A stretch of 12,674 nt of DNA from contig CALKVB010000502.1 in assembly GCA_937996605.1 (NCBI GenBank), forward strand, positions 1-12,674, given 5' to 3'. The notes beneath the pieces were generated by a model. It was given only the letters and a program-made list of their open reading frames with translations. It searched no databases and was not told where the DNA came from. Shown in pieces: positions 1-7,413 of this stretch (positions within the stretch are counted from its first letter, which is position 1; each line of letters begins with the position of its first letter). The position numbers and the translations under genes are program-made. The stretch is from an uncultured Oxalobacteraceae bacterium. GTDB lineage: Bacteria > Pseudomonadota > Gammaproteobacteria > Burkholderiales > Burkholderiaceae_D.

Positions 1-280
1 CTCGCCGTGCAGGAATACTGTCTTCGGCTCCACGCCTAGCCAGCGCAATTTCGCGCAAGTCCTCTTGAGCGAACGAGTAAAACAGAGGCTGGTGTTGGTA
101 TGTTCGCCTCGCCGTGCAGGAATACTGTCTTCGGCTTCACGCCTAGCCAGCGCAATTTTGCGTAAGTCCTCTTTAGTGAACGAGCAAAACAGAGGCTGGC
201 GTTGCTGTGTTCTCTTCGCTGTGCAGGAGCACAATCTTCGGCTCCATGCCTAGCCAGTTCAATTTTGCGTAAGTCCTATT
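1..280. repeat. Tandem 107-bp repeat array, 2 full copies plus a truncated third
   Basis: Three head-to-tail copies begin at 1, 108 and 215, a period of exactly 107 bp. The first two are nearly identical; the third has diverged and loses similarity near 280. Each full copy has nested complementary segments. In copy 2, GCCAG (146-150) can pair with CTGGC (196-200), CCTCT (168-172) with AGAGG (191-195), and CGCAA (151-155) with TTGCG (158-162), giving a three-way-junction shape if transcribed. Copy 1 keeps the two main stems, with one C to T change that leaves a G-U wobble. The period is not a multiple of three and the short open frame at 65-253 has no homology I recognise, so I judge the array non-coding. 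It may start before the window. The copies show directly; the RNA structure is inferred. Confidence 0.85.
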
Positions 281-296
281 TGATTAAAAGGTGTGT

Positions 297-1241
297 ATGA
301 ACTTCCAACAATTACGCTCTATACGTGAAGCTTGCCGTTGCGGTTATAACCTGACGGAAGTGGCGAATGTGTTATTTACATCCCAACCGGGTGTGAGCCG
401 TCAGATTCGTGAAGTCGAAGAAGAATTGGGCGTCGATATCTTTGAACGTAACGGCAAGCGCTTAACCGGCTTGACTGAGCCAGGTAAAGGTATCTTGCCG
501 ATTATCGAACGGTTGTTACTGGAAGCCGAGAATCTACGCCAAGCGGGTAATGATTATTCCGATCAAGCGCGTGGTACTTTGGCAGTTGCGACTACGCATA
601 CGCAAGCACGATATGTATTGCCAAAAGTGGTGCAACAATTTCGCCATGCCTTCCCCGAAGTTCGTATCGCTTTACAACAAAGTGCACCAGAACATATCGC
701 GGAATGGGTCTTGTCTGGCAAGGCAGATATTGGGATTGCAACCGAAGGTTTATCTCAGTTTAAAGACCTTGTTTCTTTCCCTTGCTACGAATGGAATCAC
801 GTGGTCGTGGTTCCCGAAGATCATCCCCTGCTTAGTATTCAAGAATTATGTTTGGCCGATCTCGCGAAGTATCCTTTGATAACCTATGACGTAGGCTTCA
901 CTGGCCGCGGGCATATCGATGAAGCCTTTCGTCAAGCGGGATTGCGTACCGACATCGTGCTCACCGCAATGGATTCAGATGTGATTCAGCAGTATGTCGC
1001 TTTGGGTTTAGGCGTAGGTTTGGTGGCCTCGATGGCGATTGAAAGTAGCGCGGATAATCAACGCTCGAAAGGCTTAAGAACGATTTCAGCGAGCCATCTG
1101 TTCCGCACCAATGTCACGCGCTTAGCGGTGCGTCGCGGTGCTTATCTGCGTGCTTACACTTACGACTTCATCCAAAAGTTCGCGCCATCATTGAGCCGCG
1201 ACGATATTCGTAAGGCGATTGCAGAAGTCGAACTTGCCTAA
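297..1241 (+). CDS. cysB: CysB-family LysR-type transcriptional regulator
   Basis: A LysR-type regulator of the CysB/Cbl branch, 314 residues, the usual length. CysB proteins activate sulfate assimilation and sulfur-source genes and respond to N-acetylserine or sulfate-type ligands. The N-terminal winged helix-turn-helix covers about residues 1-60, with TSQPGVSRQIRE at 28-39 as the recognition region and GKRLTGLTEPG at 53-63. The substrate-binding domain runs from about 93 to 290. Residues T100, T102, Q103, T149 and T202 sit at the same numbers as the ligand-contact residues I recall for enterobacterial CysB. I chose ATG 297 over the in-frame GTG at 291 because AAAAGG (286-291) lies 5 nt upstream of it and CysB proteins usually begin MNFQQLR. 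It follows the repeat array directly and precedes metNIQ. It could be a paralog rather than the main CysB. Confidence 0.88.
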   Translation: MNFQQLRSIREACRCGYNLTEVANVLFTSQPGVSRQIREVEEELGVDIFERNGKRLTGLTEPGKGILPIIERLLLEAENLRQAGNDYSDQARGTLAVATTHTQARYVLPKVVQQFRHAFPEVRIALQQSAPEHIAEWVLSGKADIGIATEGLSQFKDLVSFPCYEWNHVVVVPEDHPLLSIQELCLADLAKYPLITYDVGFTGRGHIDEAFRQAGLRTDIVLTAMDSDVIQQYVALGLGVGLVASMAIESSADNQRSKGLRTISASHLFRTNVTRLAVRRGAYLRAYTYDFIQKFAPSLSRDDIRKAIAEVELA

Positions 1242-1407
1242 AATTTATCATCTAAGCTAAAGCCCCAACTAGGCTTGTGTTCTGAAGAAGGCGATACGCC
1301 TGGCCTCAGCATGATTTGGTGTTCTTCTATAGAATCGAGCCTTTGCCGCGTCTATGGATTGAAACCTGGGTGGTGGCGCTCAATAACAAGAACAAGGCGA
1401 GTACGAC
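1242..1407 (+). promoter_or_regulatory. Intergenic leader between cysB-like gene and metN
   Basis: This 166-bp gap probably holds the promoter or leader of metNIQ. It contains a small hairpin, AGGCG-ATA-CGCCT (1289-1301), flanked by AGGC (1271-1274) and GCCT (1303-1306), which could extend it. It also contains a perfect 10-bp palindrome, TTCTATAGAA (1325-1334), whose centre resembles a -10 element. No T-run follows the hairpin, so it is not a convincing terminator. I see no SAM or SAH riboswitch core. Whether metNIQ has its own promoter here or reads through from the regulator gene cannot be decided by eye. Confidence 0.25.
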
Positions 1408-2445
1408 GTGATCAAAATCGAAGCTTTAGAAAAAGAATATGTAGTGGGGCAGCGTCGCATCGCTGCTTTGCGCCGTATTGACCTGCAAGTCGAGAAAGGC
1501 GAAATTTTCGGCATCATCGGACGCTCTGGCGCGGGTAAAAGTACTTTGCTGCGTGCTTTGAATTTGTTGGAGCGGCCGACAGCGGGCAAAGTGATTATCG
1601 AAGGTGAAGATATCACCGAGTACGACACGCAACAATTACTAGCGTTGCGACAACGTATAGGCATGGTGTTTCAACACTTTAATTTGTTGAGCGCAAAAAC
1701 CGTAGAACAGAATATTGCATTTCCGCTCAAGCTAAGCGGCCAGTACAGCAAAGAACAACGTCAACAACGTGTCGATGAATTACTCGAATTGGTTGGCTTG
1801 AGTGCGCATCGTCATCAGTATCCTTCACAACTATCGGGTGGACAAAAGCAACGCGTCGGTATCGCCCGTGCATTAGCGAATTACCCGCATCTGTTACTGT
1901 GCGATGAAGCGACTTCTGCACTTGACCCAGAAACCACGCAATCGATTTTGCGCTTGCTGCTCGATATCAATCAAAAACTCGGTTTGACTATCGTTTTGAT
2001 CACCCATGAAATGCAAGTGATTCGTAGTATTTGCGATCGCGTTGCCGTGATTGATGGCGGTGAGATCGTGGAGAGTGGTGAAGTGGTCGATGTATTCCTC
2101 CATCCGCAACATCCGTTAACGCAAGGTTTGGTCGCCGAAAATCAAGCCTTGGATTTGGAACTCTTGCAGCAATTACGCCAACGAGAAAACAGCGATTTGC
2201 TGCGTTTAACTTATGTGGGTGAAGCGACCCACGAGCCGATTCTGCACAGAATCGCCGCGCAAACCTCAGCTGATATCGTGATTTTGCAAGGCGTGATTGC
2301 TCGCATCAAGAATACGCCTTATGGCCAATTGATCGTGGAGCTAGCGGGCGAAGCCAGTGAACGCACCAAGGTCAGACAATTACTCACTGCCGCGCAAGTG
2401 CGTATCGATGATTTACAAACGAGTGTTGTGGAAGGAGCTCAATAA
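1408..2445 (+). CDS. metN: Methionine ABC transporter ATP-binding protein MetN
   Basis: The ATPase of the MetNIQ importer, which moves D- and L-methionine across the inner membrane; a MetN dimer binds the MetI permease on the cytoplasmic side. At 345 residues it has the normal family length. Visible motifs are Walker A GRSGAGKST (38-46), ABC signature LSGGQKQR (142-149), Walker B LLLCDE (162-167) followed by the D-loop SALD (170-173), and the H-loop histidine H200. About residues 262-340 form the C-terminal NIL/ACT-like domain that in E. coli MetN binds methionine and inhibits transport when the cytoplasmic pool is high. The start is a GTG, with a modest AAGGCGAG ribosome-binding region upstream. 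Its stop overlaps the metI start by one base (TAATG), so the two are probably translationally coupled. Confidence 0.95.
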   Translation: MIKIEALEKEYVVGQRRIAALRRIDLQVEKGEIFGIIGRSGAGKSTLLRALNLLERPTAGKVIIEGEDITEYDTQQLLALRQRIGMVFQHFNLLSAKTVEQNIAFPLKLSGQYSKEQRQQRVDELLELVGLSAHRHQYPSQLSGGQKQRVGIARALANYPHLLLCDEATSALDPETTQSILRLLLDINQKLGLTIVLITHEMQVIRSICDRVAVIDGGEIVESGEVVDVFLHPQHPLTQGLVAENQALDLELLQQLRQRENSDLLRLTYVGEATHEPILHRIAAQTSADIVILQGVIARIKNTPYGQLIVELAGEASERTKVRQLLTAAQVRIDDLQTSVVEGAQ

Positions 2446-3104
2446 TGGATTTCTCTGTGATTGATTGGGAAGATATTATTCAAGCGACTTGGGATACCCT
2501 CACCATGACGGGCGTTTCTTTGTTGTTCACCTTGCTGTTGGGTTTGCCCTTGGGCGTGCTTTTATTTTTGACGAGTAAGCGTCAGTTGCTTGAGCAAAGC
2601 GTGGTGTATAACTTATTGTCCTTTGTGGTTAATATTCTGCGCTCAGTGCCTTTTATTATTTTGTTGATCGTGTTGATTCCTTTAACCCTTTTATTGGTTG
2701 GTACTTCGCTCGGGGTGGCAGGAACGATTCCTCCCTTAGTGATAGGTACGACACCTTTCTTCGCTCGTTTAGTCGAGAACGTATTGCGCGAAGTTGATCG
2801 CGGCATCATTGAAGCATGCCAAGCGATGGGTGCGAAAACCTATCAGATTATCTGGCATGCCTTGTTACCAGAAGCATTGCCCGGCCTGTTGGCTGCCACC
2901 ACTGTGACGACCATCGCTTTGGTATCTTACTCAGCTATGTCGGGTGTAATTGGCGGGGGCGGTTTGGGTGATTTGGCTTTGCGCTTTGGTTATCAACGTT
3001 TTCAAACTGAGGTCATGATAGTGACTGTCGCTATCTTGGTGATCTTGGTCCAAGTCTTGCAGTATTTGGGTGATTTTTTAGTGCGCAAGTTCACCCGCAA
3101 ATAA
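2445..3104 (+). CDS. metI: Methionine ABC transporter permease MetI
   Basis: The inner-membrane permease of the methionine importer, 219 residues, close to the 217 of E. coli MetI. Hydrophobic segments at about 21-43, 56-84, 90-112, 147-170 and 190-208 fit five transmembrane helices. The EAA coupling loop that docks on the ATPase is clear at 123-142 (E123, A124, G129, P142). Start ATG 2445 overlaps the metN stop and has GGAG at 2434-2437 inside the end of metN. The gene is followed by an unusual triple 8-bp repeat and then metQ. I am sure of the family; substrate assignment rests on the neighbouring MetN with its NIL domain and on MetQ. Confidence 0.94.
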   Translation: MDFSVIDWEDIIQATWDTLTMTGVSLLFTLLLGLPLGVLLFLTSKRQLLEQSVVYNLLSFVVNILRSVPFIILLIVLIPLTLLLVGTSLGVAGTIPPLVIGTTPFFARLVENVLREVDRGIIEACQAMGAKTYQIIWHALLPEALPGLLAATTVTTIALVSYSAMSGVIGGGGLGDLALRFGYQRFQTEVMIVTVAILVILVQVLQYLGDFLVRKFTRK

Positions 3105-3128
3105 GCCTTTTAGCCTTTTAGCCTTTTA
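3105..3128. repeat. Three tandem copies of GCCTTTTA between metI and metQ
   Basis: Three perfect back-to-back copies of an 8-bp unit start at 3105, 3113 and 3121, directly after the metI stop codon. They end just before the metQ ribosome-binding site AAGGAG (3134-3139). Copy-number change by slippage would alter the metI-metQ spacing without touching either coding frame. Confidence 0.9.
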
Positions 3129-3146
3129 GCATTAAGGAGTTCTGAT

Positions 3147-3977
3147 ATGGTGTTCAACCGCAATCGTCGTCGTTCCTTGGCGACACTGCTAGCAATCTTG
3201 GCAAGCATTGTTTTTATATGTTCTAGCCAGTTCTCTGTGGCGCATGCCCAAGCGACTGATACCTTGACCATTGCCGCGAGTCCTGTGCCGCATGCTGAGA
3301 TATTGGAGTTTGTAAAACCGATCTTGGCGAAGCAGGGTGTGAACTTGAAGATTAAGGTGTTCACTGACTACATTCAACCTGGCGTTCAGGTAAATGAAAT
3401 GCATCTCGATGGCAATTTTTATTTGCATCAACCTTTCTTAAACGAATTTAAGAAAAGCCATAAAAATGATTTGCAGGTGGTGATCGCGAAGGTACACGTT
3501 GAGCCATTCGCGGCTTACTCGACCAAGTATAAAAAGCTCAGCGATTTGCCAAGTGGTGCCACCATTGCGATTCCCAATGATCCATCGAATTCTGGTCGAT
3601 CGTTGCTGCTCTTGGCAAAGCAGGGATTGTTGAAGTTGAAGGACCCAAATAATATTTCAGCGACCAAGCGCGATATCATAGAAAATCCGAAAAACTTCAA
3701 GTTCAAAGAACTTGAGGCAGCGACCTTGCCACGTATTTTGGGACAAGTGGATTTGGCCTTGATTAATACGAATTACGCGATCGAAGCAAAATTGAATCCT
3801 GTTAAAGATTCTCTCTTCATCGAAGATGCAAATTCACCCTACGCGAATCTTTTGGTTGCTCGTGATGACAATAAAGATCGCCCAGCATTCAAAAAATTAG
3901 CAGCGGTGTTGAACTCAGCTGAAGTGAAGAAATTTATTCAAGAACGCTATAAAGGCGCAGTCGTGCCAGCATTTTAG
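3147..3977 (+). CDS. metQ: Methionine-binding periplasmic protein MetQ (NlpA family)
   Basis: The substrate-binding protein that captures methionine in the periplasm and delivers it to MetI. At 276 residues it is close to E. coli MetQ (271). The first 34 residues form a signal peptide: a basic start with an Arg run (R5, R7-R9), a hydrophobic core at about 11-25, and an AHA cleavage site with cut after A34. The only cysteine of the signal region (C25) is not in a good lipobox, so unlike E. coli MetQ it is probably a soluble periplasmic protein. The mature domain begins TLTIAASPVPHAEIL, typical of NlpA/MetQ proteins. Start ATG 3147 has an AAGGAG site 7 nt upstream. It is the last gene of metNIQ and converges on dxs. 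Confidence 0.93.
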   Translation: MVFNRNRRRSLATLLAILASIVFICSSQFSVAHAQATDTLTIAASPVPHAEILEFVKPILAKQGVNLKIKVFTDYIQPGVQVNEMHLDGNFYLHQPFLNEFKKSHKNDLQVVIAKVHVEPFAAYSTKYKKLSDLPSGATIAIPNDPSNSGRSLLLLAKQGLLKLKDPNNISATKRDIIENPKNFKFKELEAATLPRILGQVDLALINTNYAIEAKLNPVKDSLFIEDANSPYANLLVARDDNKDRPAFKKLAAVLNSAEVKKFIQERYKGAVVPAF

Positions 3978-4039
3978 AATGTTGCATGAAGCATTTCGAT
4001 ACAAACGGTGAAGCTACTGAAAGTGACATCCGCGTGTGG

Positions 4040-4155
4040 CACTGCCAATTGTGTAATGCAGAAAATGGAAAAAGGAAGTGTTGATGTCTGAGCGGAGCGA
4101 GTTCCAACACTTCCCCATTTTTTGCAATACACAATTGGGGACCCGAAGGGCAGTG
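4040..4155. repeat. Long imperfect inverted repeat in the metQ-dxs convergent gap
   Basis: Two arms of about 45-50 bp face each other around a 21-nt loop (4084-4104) containing GAGCGGAGCGAG. Pairing blocks are CACTGCC (4040-4046) with GGCAGTG (4149-4155); the 15-mer at 4046-4060 with that at 4123-4137, one mismatch; AAAATGG (4062-4068) with CCATTTT (4115-4121); and GGAAGTGTTG (4074-4083) with CAACACTTCC (4105-4114). A transcript from either strand would fold into a long rod. From memory, similar hairpins with a GAGCG-AGCGAG loop are scattered between genes in many Burkholderiales, so this is probably one copy of a dispersed repeat family. No reading frame here looks real. Confidence 0.8.
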
Positions 4156-4177
4156 ACTTCGCGGTCGCCTTTTTTGG

Positions 4178-4235
4178 ATTACCTTTTTTGGCGAAGCAAA
4201 AAAGGTAATTAGCTGTCGGGCTACCCCCGACCAGC
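4178..4235. terminator. Paired hairpins, probable bidirectional terminator
   Basis: Two stem-loops follow each other. The first has ATTACCTTTTTT (4178-4189) against AAAAAAGGTAAT (4198-4209) around GGCGAAGC. The second has GCTGTCGGG (4212-4220) against CCCGACCAGC (4226-4235) with one bulged base. They lie between the ends of two converging transcription units. The order of G+C stem and A/T run would suit termination of the minus-strand dxs transcript: read on the minus strand, the G+C hairpin is followed by ATTACCTTTTTT. From memory the same arrangement around a GGCGAAGC loop recurs in Burkholderiales intergenic regions, so it may belong to the repeat element beside it. The rest of 3978-4291 holds no gene. 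Confidence 0.5.
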
Positions 4236-4291
4236 ACAGTTTAAGAAACAGAAGTCGCCATAAGAAACTACGGAAACTAAGCAAACTAAGG

Positions 4292-6130
4292 TCAGCCGAA
4301 ACGCTTGCGAATAGACAACTCAATGCCTTCGGCATTCAAACCACATTGCGCCAGTAGCAGAGCCGGGTCACCATGATCGACGAATTTATCTGGTAAGCCC
4401 AGCATCAACACTGGTTTGGCCAAGCTTAATTCGGCCAAAGCTTCCGCCACAGCAGAACCCGCACCTCCCATCGTACAGCCTTCTTCTATCGTCACGATAT
4501 GCTCGTGACGGCTAGCGATATCTTTCACCATGTCGATATCCAATGGCTTCACGAAGCGCATATTGACGACAGTAGCATCAATGTTTTCTGCTGCTTTCAA
4601 TGCGGGGTGCACCATAGAGCCAAACGCGAGAATGGCCACTTTCGAACCTTGGCGTAATAAATCTGCTTTGCCAATGACCAGTTCCGTTAAGGCGCTTTCG
4701 GTCGCTGTGCCAATACCAGCGCCGCGTGGATAGCGCACGGCAGCAGGGCCAGGATATTGATAGGCTGTGGTCAGCATTTGACGACATTCGTTTTCATCAG
4801 CGGGCGCCATCACCACCATATTGGGGATGCAGCGTAAGTAGGCGAGATCATAGTTACCTGCATGGGTCGCACCATCGGCGCCAACCAGACCAGCGCGATC
4901 TAAAGCGAAAGTTACATCTAAGTTTTGCAAGGCGACGTCATGGATCAACTGATCATAAGCGCGTTGCAAGAAGGTTGAATAAATCGCGACCACCGGTTTT
5001 AAACCTTCCGTCGCCATCCCTGCAGCGAAGGTTACTGAGTGTTGTTCAGCAATGCCGACGTCGTAATAGCGTTTTGGGAAACGCTGTTCAAACTCAACCA
5101 TGCCCGAGCCTTCGCGCATCGCCGGTGTAATGCCGATCAATTTTTCATCGGCAGTTGCCATGTCGCACAGCCATTCACCAAAGACTTGCGTGTAGGTTTT
5201 CTTAGTGGGTGTGGCCGCCGGTTTAATGCCCTCTGCAGGATTGAACTTGCCTGGGCCATGGTACAAAATTGGATCAGCTTCGGCGAGCTTATATCCTTGG
5301 CCTTTCTTCGTAACGACGTGTAAGAACTGCGGGCCTTTGAGATTTTTAATGTTTTGCAGTGTTGGGATCAGCGACCCTAAATCGTGGCCATCAATTGGTC
5401 CGATATAGTTAAAGCCGAACTCTTCGAACATGGTGGCAGGGACGATCATGCCTTTTGCATGCTCTTCAAATTTACGTGCGAGTTCCAACATCGGTTGCGG
5501 CAACACAGATTTGCCCACATTGCGCGCCGCTGCATAAAACTTACCTGACATTAAACGTGCCAAATAACGATTCAAAGCACCAACTGGCGGTGAGATCGAC
5601 ATATCGTTATCGTTCAAGACGACGAGCATATTGATGTCATCGTAGACACCAGCATTGTTCAAGGCCTCAAAAGCCATCCCTGCTGTCATTGAACCATCGC
5701 CAATGATGGCGACAGAATGACGTGTTTCACCTTTGGTGCGTGCGGCTAGAGCCATGCCGAGGGCGGCAGAAATCGAAGTCGACGAATGTGCGGTACCGAA
5801 AGTATCGTATTCACTTTCGCTACGACGCGGAAAGCCGGAGATACCATTGAGTTGGCGCAGACTGTGCATTTGATCGCGACGACCAGTGAGAATCTTGTGC
5901 GGGTAGGTCTGATGACCGACGTCCCAGACCAAGCGATCTTCGGGTGTGTTGAATACATAGTGCAGGGCAATCGTTAATTCAACGGTTCCCAGGTTGGAGG
6001 ACAAATGACCACCGGTTTTAGAAACCGATTCGATCACGTAATTGCGTAATTCATCGGCTAAGCTTGATAGCTGTGTGCGGCTCAGTTGACGCAAGTCCGA
6101 TGGTGAGTTGATAGTATTGAGTAAAGACAT
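4292..6130 (-). CDS. dxs: 1-Deoxy-D-xylulose-5-phosphate synthase
   Basis: This thiamine-diphosphate enzyme condenses pyruvate with glyceraldehyde 3-phosphate to give DXP, the first step of the MEP isoprenoid pathway and a precursor of thiamine and pyridoxal. Its 612 residues match the family (E. coli 620). Visible are H42 in the GGHLSSNLG segment (40-48), DVGHQTYPHKILTGR (70-84), the ThDP/Mg motif from GDGS (144-147) to N173, E362 in GIAEQHS (359-365), which activates the cofactor, DRAGLVGADGATHAG (411-425), and a transketolase C-terminal domain from about 485. The start has GGAAAG 7 nt upstream, reading over the end of ispA. Only 2 bp separate it from ispA, and it is the last gene of xseB-ispA-dxs. 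Confidence 0.97.
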   Translation of the reverse strand: MSLLNTINSPSDLRQLSRTQLSSLADELRNYVIESVSKTGGHLSSNLGTVELTIALHYVFNTPEDRLVWDVGHQTYPHKILTGRRDQMHSLRQLNGISGFPRRSESEYDTFGTAHSSTSISAALGMALAARTKGETRHSVAIIGDGSMTAGMAFEALNNAGVYDDINMLVVLNDNDMSISPPVGALNRYLARLMSGKFYAAARNVGKSVLPQPMLELARKFEEHAKGMIVPATMFEEFGFNYIGPIDGHDLGSLIPTLQNIKNLKGPQFLHVVTKKGQGYKLAEADPILYHGPGKFNPAEGIKPAATPTKKTYTQVFGEWLCDMATADEKLIGITPAMREGSGMVEFEQRFPKRYYDVGIAEQHSVTFAAGMATEGLKPVVAIYSTFLQRAYDQLIHDVALQNLDVTFALDRAGLVGADGATHAGNYDLAYLRCIPNMVVMAPADENECRQMLTTAYQYPGPAAVRYPRGAGIGTATESALTELVIGKADLLRQGSKVAILAFGSMVHPALKAAENIDATVVNMRFVKPLDIDMVKDIASRHEHIVTIEEGCTMGGAGSAVAEALAELSLAKPVLMLGLPDKFVDHGDPALLLAQCGLNAEGIELSIRKRFG

Positions 6131-6132
6131 TG

Positions 6133-7020
6133 TTATGCTTTCCGCTGAACGATCAAGTCTGCTAAATCATGCAGATGTTGGGCGGATTCTCCAAAAATAG
6201 TCAGGGCTTGATGCGCATCCTGACAGAGCTGTTGTGCTAATTGTTGTGAGGCTTCCAAACCTAATAATGACACGTATGTTGGTTTGTTGTCGGCGGCGTC
6301 TTTGCCCGCTGTTTTGCCGAGCGTGGCGGAATCTGCAGTAGCATCGAGGACATCATCGACCACTTGAAAGGCAAGACCGATTGCAGCCGAATAAACGTCG
6401 AGGGCCGCTACTTCGTTGCTCTCTAGGCGCTTGCCACTCATCGCGCCTAGCATAACCGACGCACGTAATAGCGCGCCTGTTTTTAAGCGGTGCATCTGTT
6501 CGAGTTGTTCACGTGTCAAAGAAAGACCTACGCTGGCTAAATCAATCGCTTGGCCGCCACACATCCCCACAGAGCCAGAGGCATGTGCCAACAGTTGTAT
6601 CATTGGCAGCTTATGGTCGGCGCAGGCAGTAGATTCACTTAAGACCAAGAACGCTTGTGCTTGTAGTGCATCGCCGACAAGTAATGCAGTCGCTTCATCA
6701 TATTTCTTATGAACGGTGGGTTTGCCACGACGAAGCGCATCATCATCCATGCAGGGCATGTCATCATGTACTAAAGAATAGGCGTGAATCATTTCGACGG
6801 CGCAGGCGGCTCGTGAAAGCAATTCTTGAGGAGCATTAAATAATCTGCCCGCTGCAAACACCAAGAGTGGGCGCACACGTTTGCCGCCGTCTAAAACGGC
6901 GTAGGCCATTGCCTCATGTAAGCGCTGCGGCGTGCTCTGCGCTGATGGCAAATAGTGTTGTAAGGAGACTTCGACCTCGGCTTGTATGGACTTCATCCAT
7001 GCTTGAAACGTACTGCTCAT
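6133..7020 (-). CDS. ispA: Farnesyl diphosphate synthase (polyprenyl synthetase family)
   Basis: A short-chain trans-prenyltransferase that joins isopentenyl diphosphate to dimethylallyl and geranyl diphosphate to give C15 farnesyl diphosphate, precursor of quinone side chains and undecaprenyl carrier. It has 295 residues, like E. coli IspA (299). Key elements are GGKRVRP (45-51), the first Asp-rich motif DDMPCMD (86-92) preceded by YSLVH, typical of bacterial FPP synthases, GGQAIDL (155-161) and the second Asp-rich motif DDVLD (222-226) with K236 and K240 nearby. The ATG overlaps the xseB stop (ATGA) and a GAGG site lies inside the end of xseB, so translation is likely coupled. Product chain length is inferred from family and context. 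Confidence 0.95.
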   Translation of the reverse strand: MSSTFQAWMKSIQAEVEVSLQHYLPSAQSTPQRLHEAMAYAVLDGGKRVRPLLVFAAGRLFNAPQELLSRAACAVEMIHAYSLVHDDMPCMDDDALRRGKPTVHKKYDEATALLVGDALQAQAFLVLSESTACADHKLPMIQLLAHASGSVGMCGGQAIDLASVGLSLTREQLEQMHRLKTGALLRASVMLGAMSGKRLESNEVAALDVYSAAIGLAFQVVDDVLDATADSATLGKTAGKDAADNKPTYVSLLGLEASQQLAQQLCQDAHQALTIFGESAQHLHDLADLIVQRKA

Positions 7021-7271
7021 GCCTGATCCTCATTGCCGCCGTCAGAATGAAAGGCTTTTAACATGCCAGCATCGAGGATCTTGACTTGTTGTTCTACTTT
7101 TTCGAGTTGCGCAGCGCAAAATTGAATCAGTTCGGAACCTCGTTGATAGGCAGTGACAGACGCTTCAAGCGGCAATTGACCGGATTCCATTTGTGAAACC
7201 AAAGCAGTGAGTTCGGCCATCGCTTCTTCGAATGACGCAGGTGTCACACTTGGGGGTAATTTCTTTGACAT
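7017..7271 (-). CDS. xseB: Exodeoxyribonuclease VII small subunit
   Basis: The small subunit of exonuclease VII, which with several copies per XseA chain degrades single-stranded DNA to oligonucleotides in the cytoplasm. The 84-residue length is typical. The signature lies at about 13-60: SFEEAMAELTALVSQMESGQLPLEASVTAY, followed by a helical stretch with LEKVEQQVKIL at 56-66, matching the two-helix XseB fold. It is the first gene of xseB-ispA-dxs, a conserved order in proteobacteria, and overlaps ispA by 4 bp. The ribosome-binding site is weak (an AAAG about 8 nt upstream). It is transcribed divergently from the DUF1631 gene across a palindrome-rich region. Confidence 0.93.
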   Translation of the reverse strand: MSKKLPPSVTPASFEEAMAELTALVSQMESGQLPLEASVTAYQRGSELIQFCAAQLEKVEQQVKILDAGMLKAFHSDGGNEDQA

Positions 7272-7353
7272 AGATTACTTTGCAAGGTAGATTGCAGGAG
7301 TGGCAAGCTAAACCCCGTATTTTAGATCAAAGGGGGCTTGCTATGGGGGATAT

Positions 7354-7373
7354 CCATTAAGTCGACTTAATGG
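7354..7373. promoter_or_regulatory. Perfect 20-bp palindrome, candidate operator
   Basis: CCATTAAGTCGACTTAATGG reads identically on both strands. It lies in the divergent gap, 82 bp from the xseB start and 181 bp before the DUF1631 start. A loop-free perfect palindrome of this length suits a dimeric repressor or activator site better than an RNA hairpin. The regulator is unknown. Confidence 0.55.
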
Positions 7374-7413
7374 GATTGCATTACAAAAAAACATGATTTC
7401 TGCAATTGAACTG

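Noticed and set aside
65..253. 62-codon open frame across the tandem repeats
   Set aside because: The 107-bp period shifts frame between copies, there is no good ribosome-binding site and no recognisable protein family; the structure is better explained as non-coding repeats.
1..280. CRISPR array
   Set aside because: The whole 107-bp unit repeats, with no short repeat alternating with unique spacers, and no cas genes are present.
1242..1407. SAM/SAH riboswitch ahead of metN
   Set aside because: I looked for the conserved cores and pseudoknot elements and found none; only a small hairpin and a 10-bp palindrome are present.
3934..4335. Overlapping minus-strand open frames in the metQ-dxs gap
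   Set aside because: They run through the inverted-repeat element and into metQ and dxs, with low-complexity translations; they are by-products of the repeat.
7292..7340. GCAAGC/GCTTGC hairpin with CCCC/GGGG as a terminator near xseB
   Set aside because: It lies upstream of two divergent starts, where no gene ends, and the stems are separated by unequal bulges.
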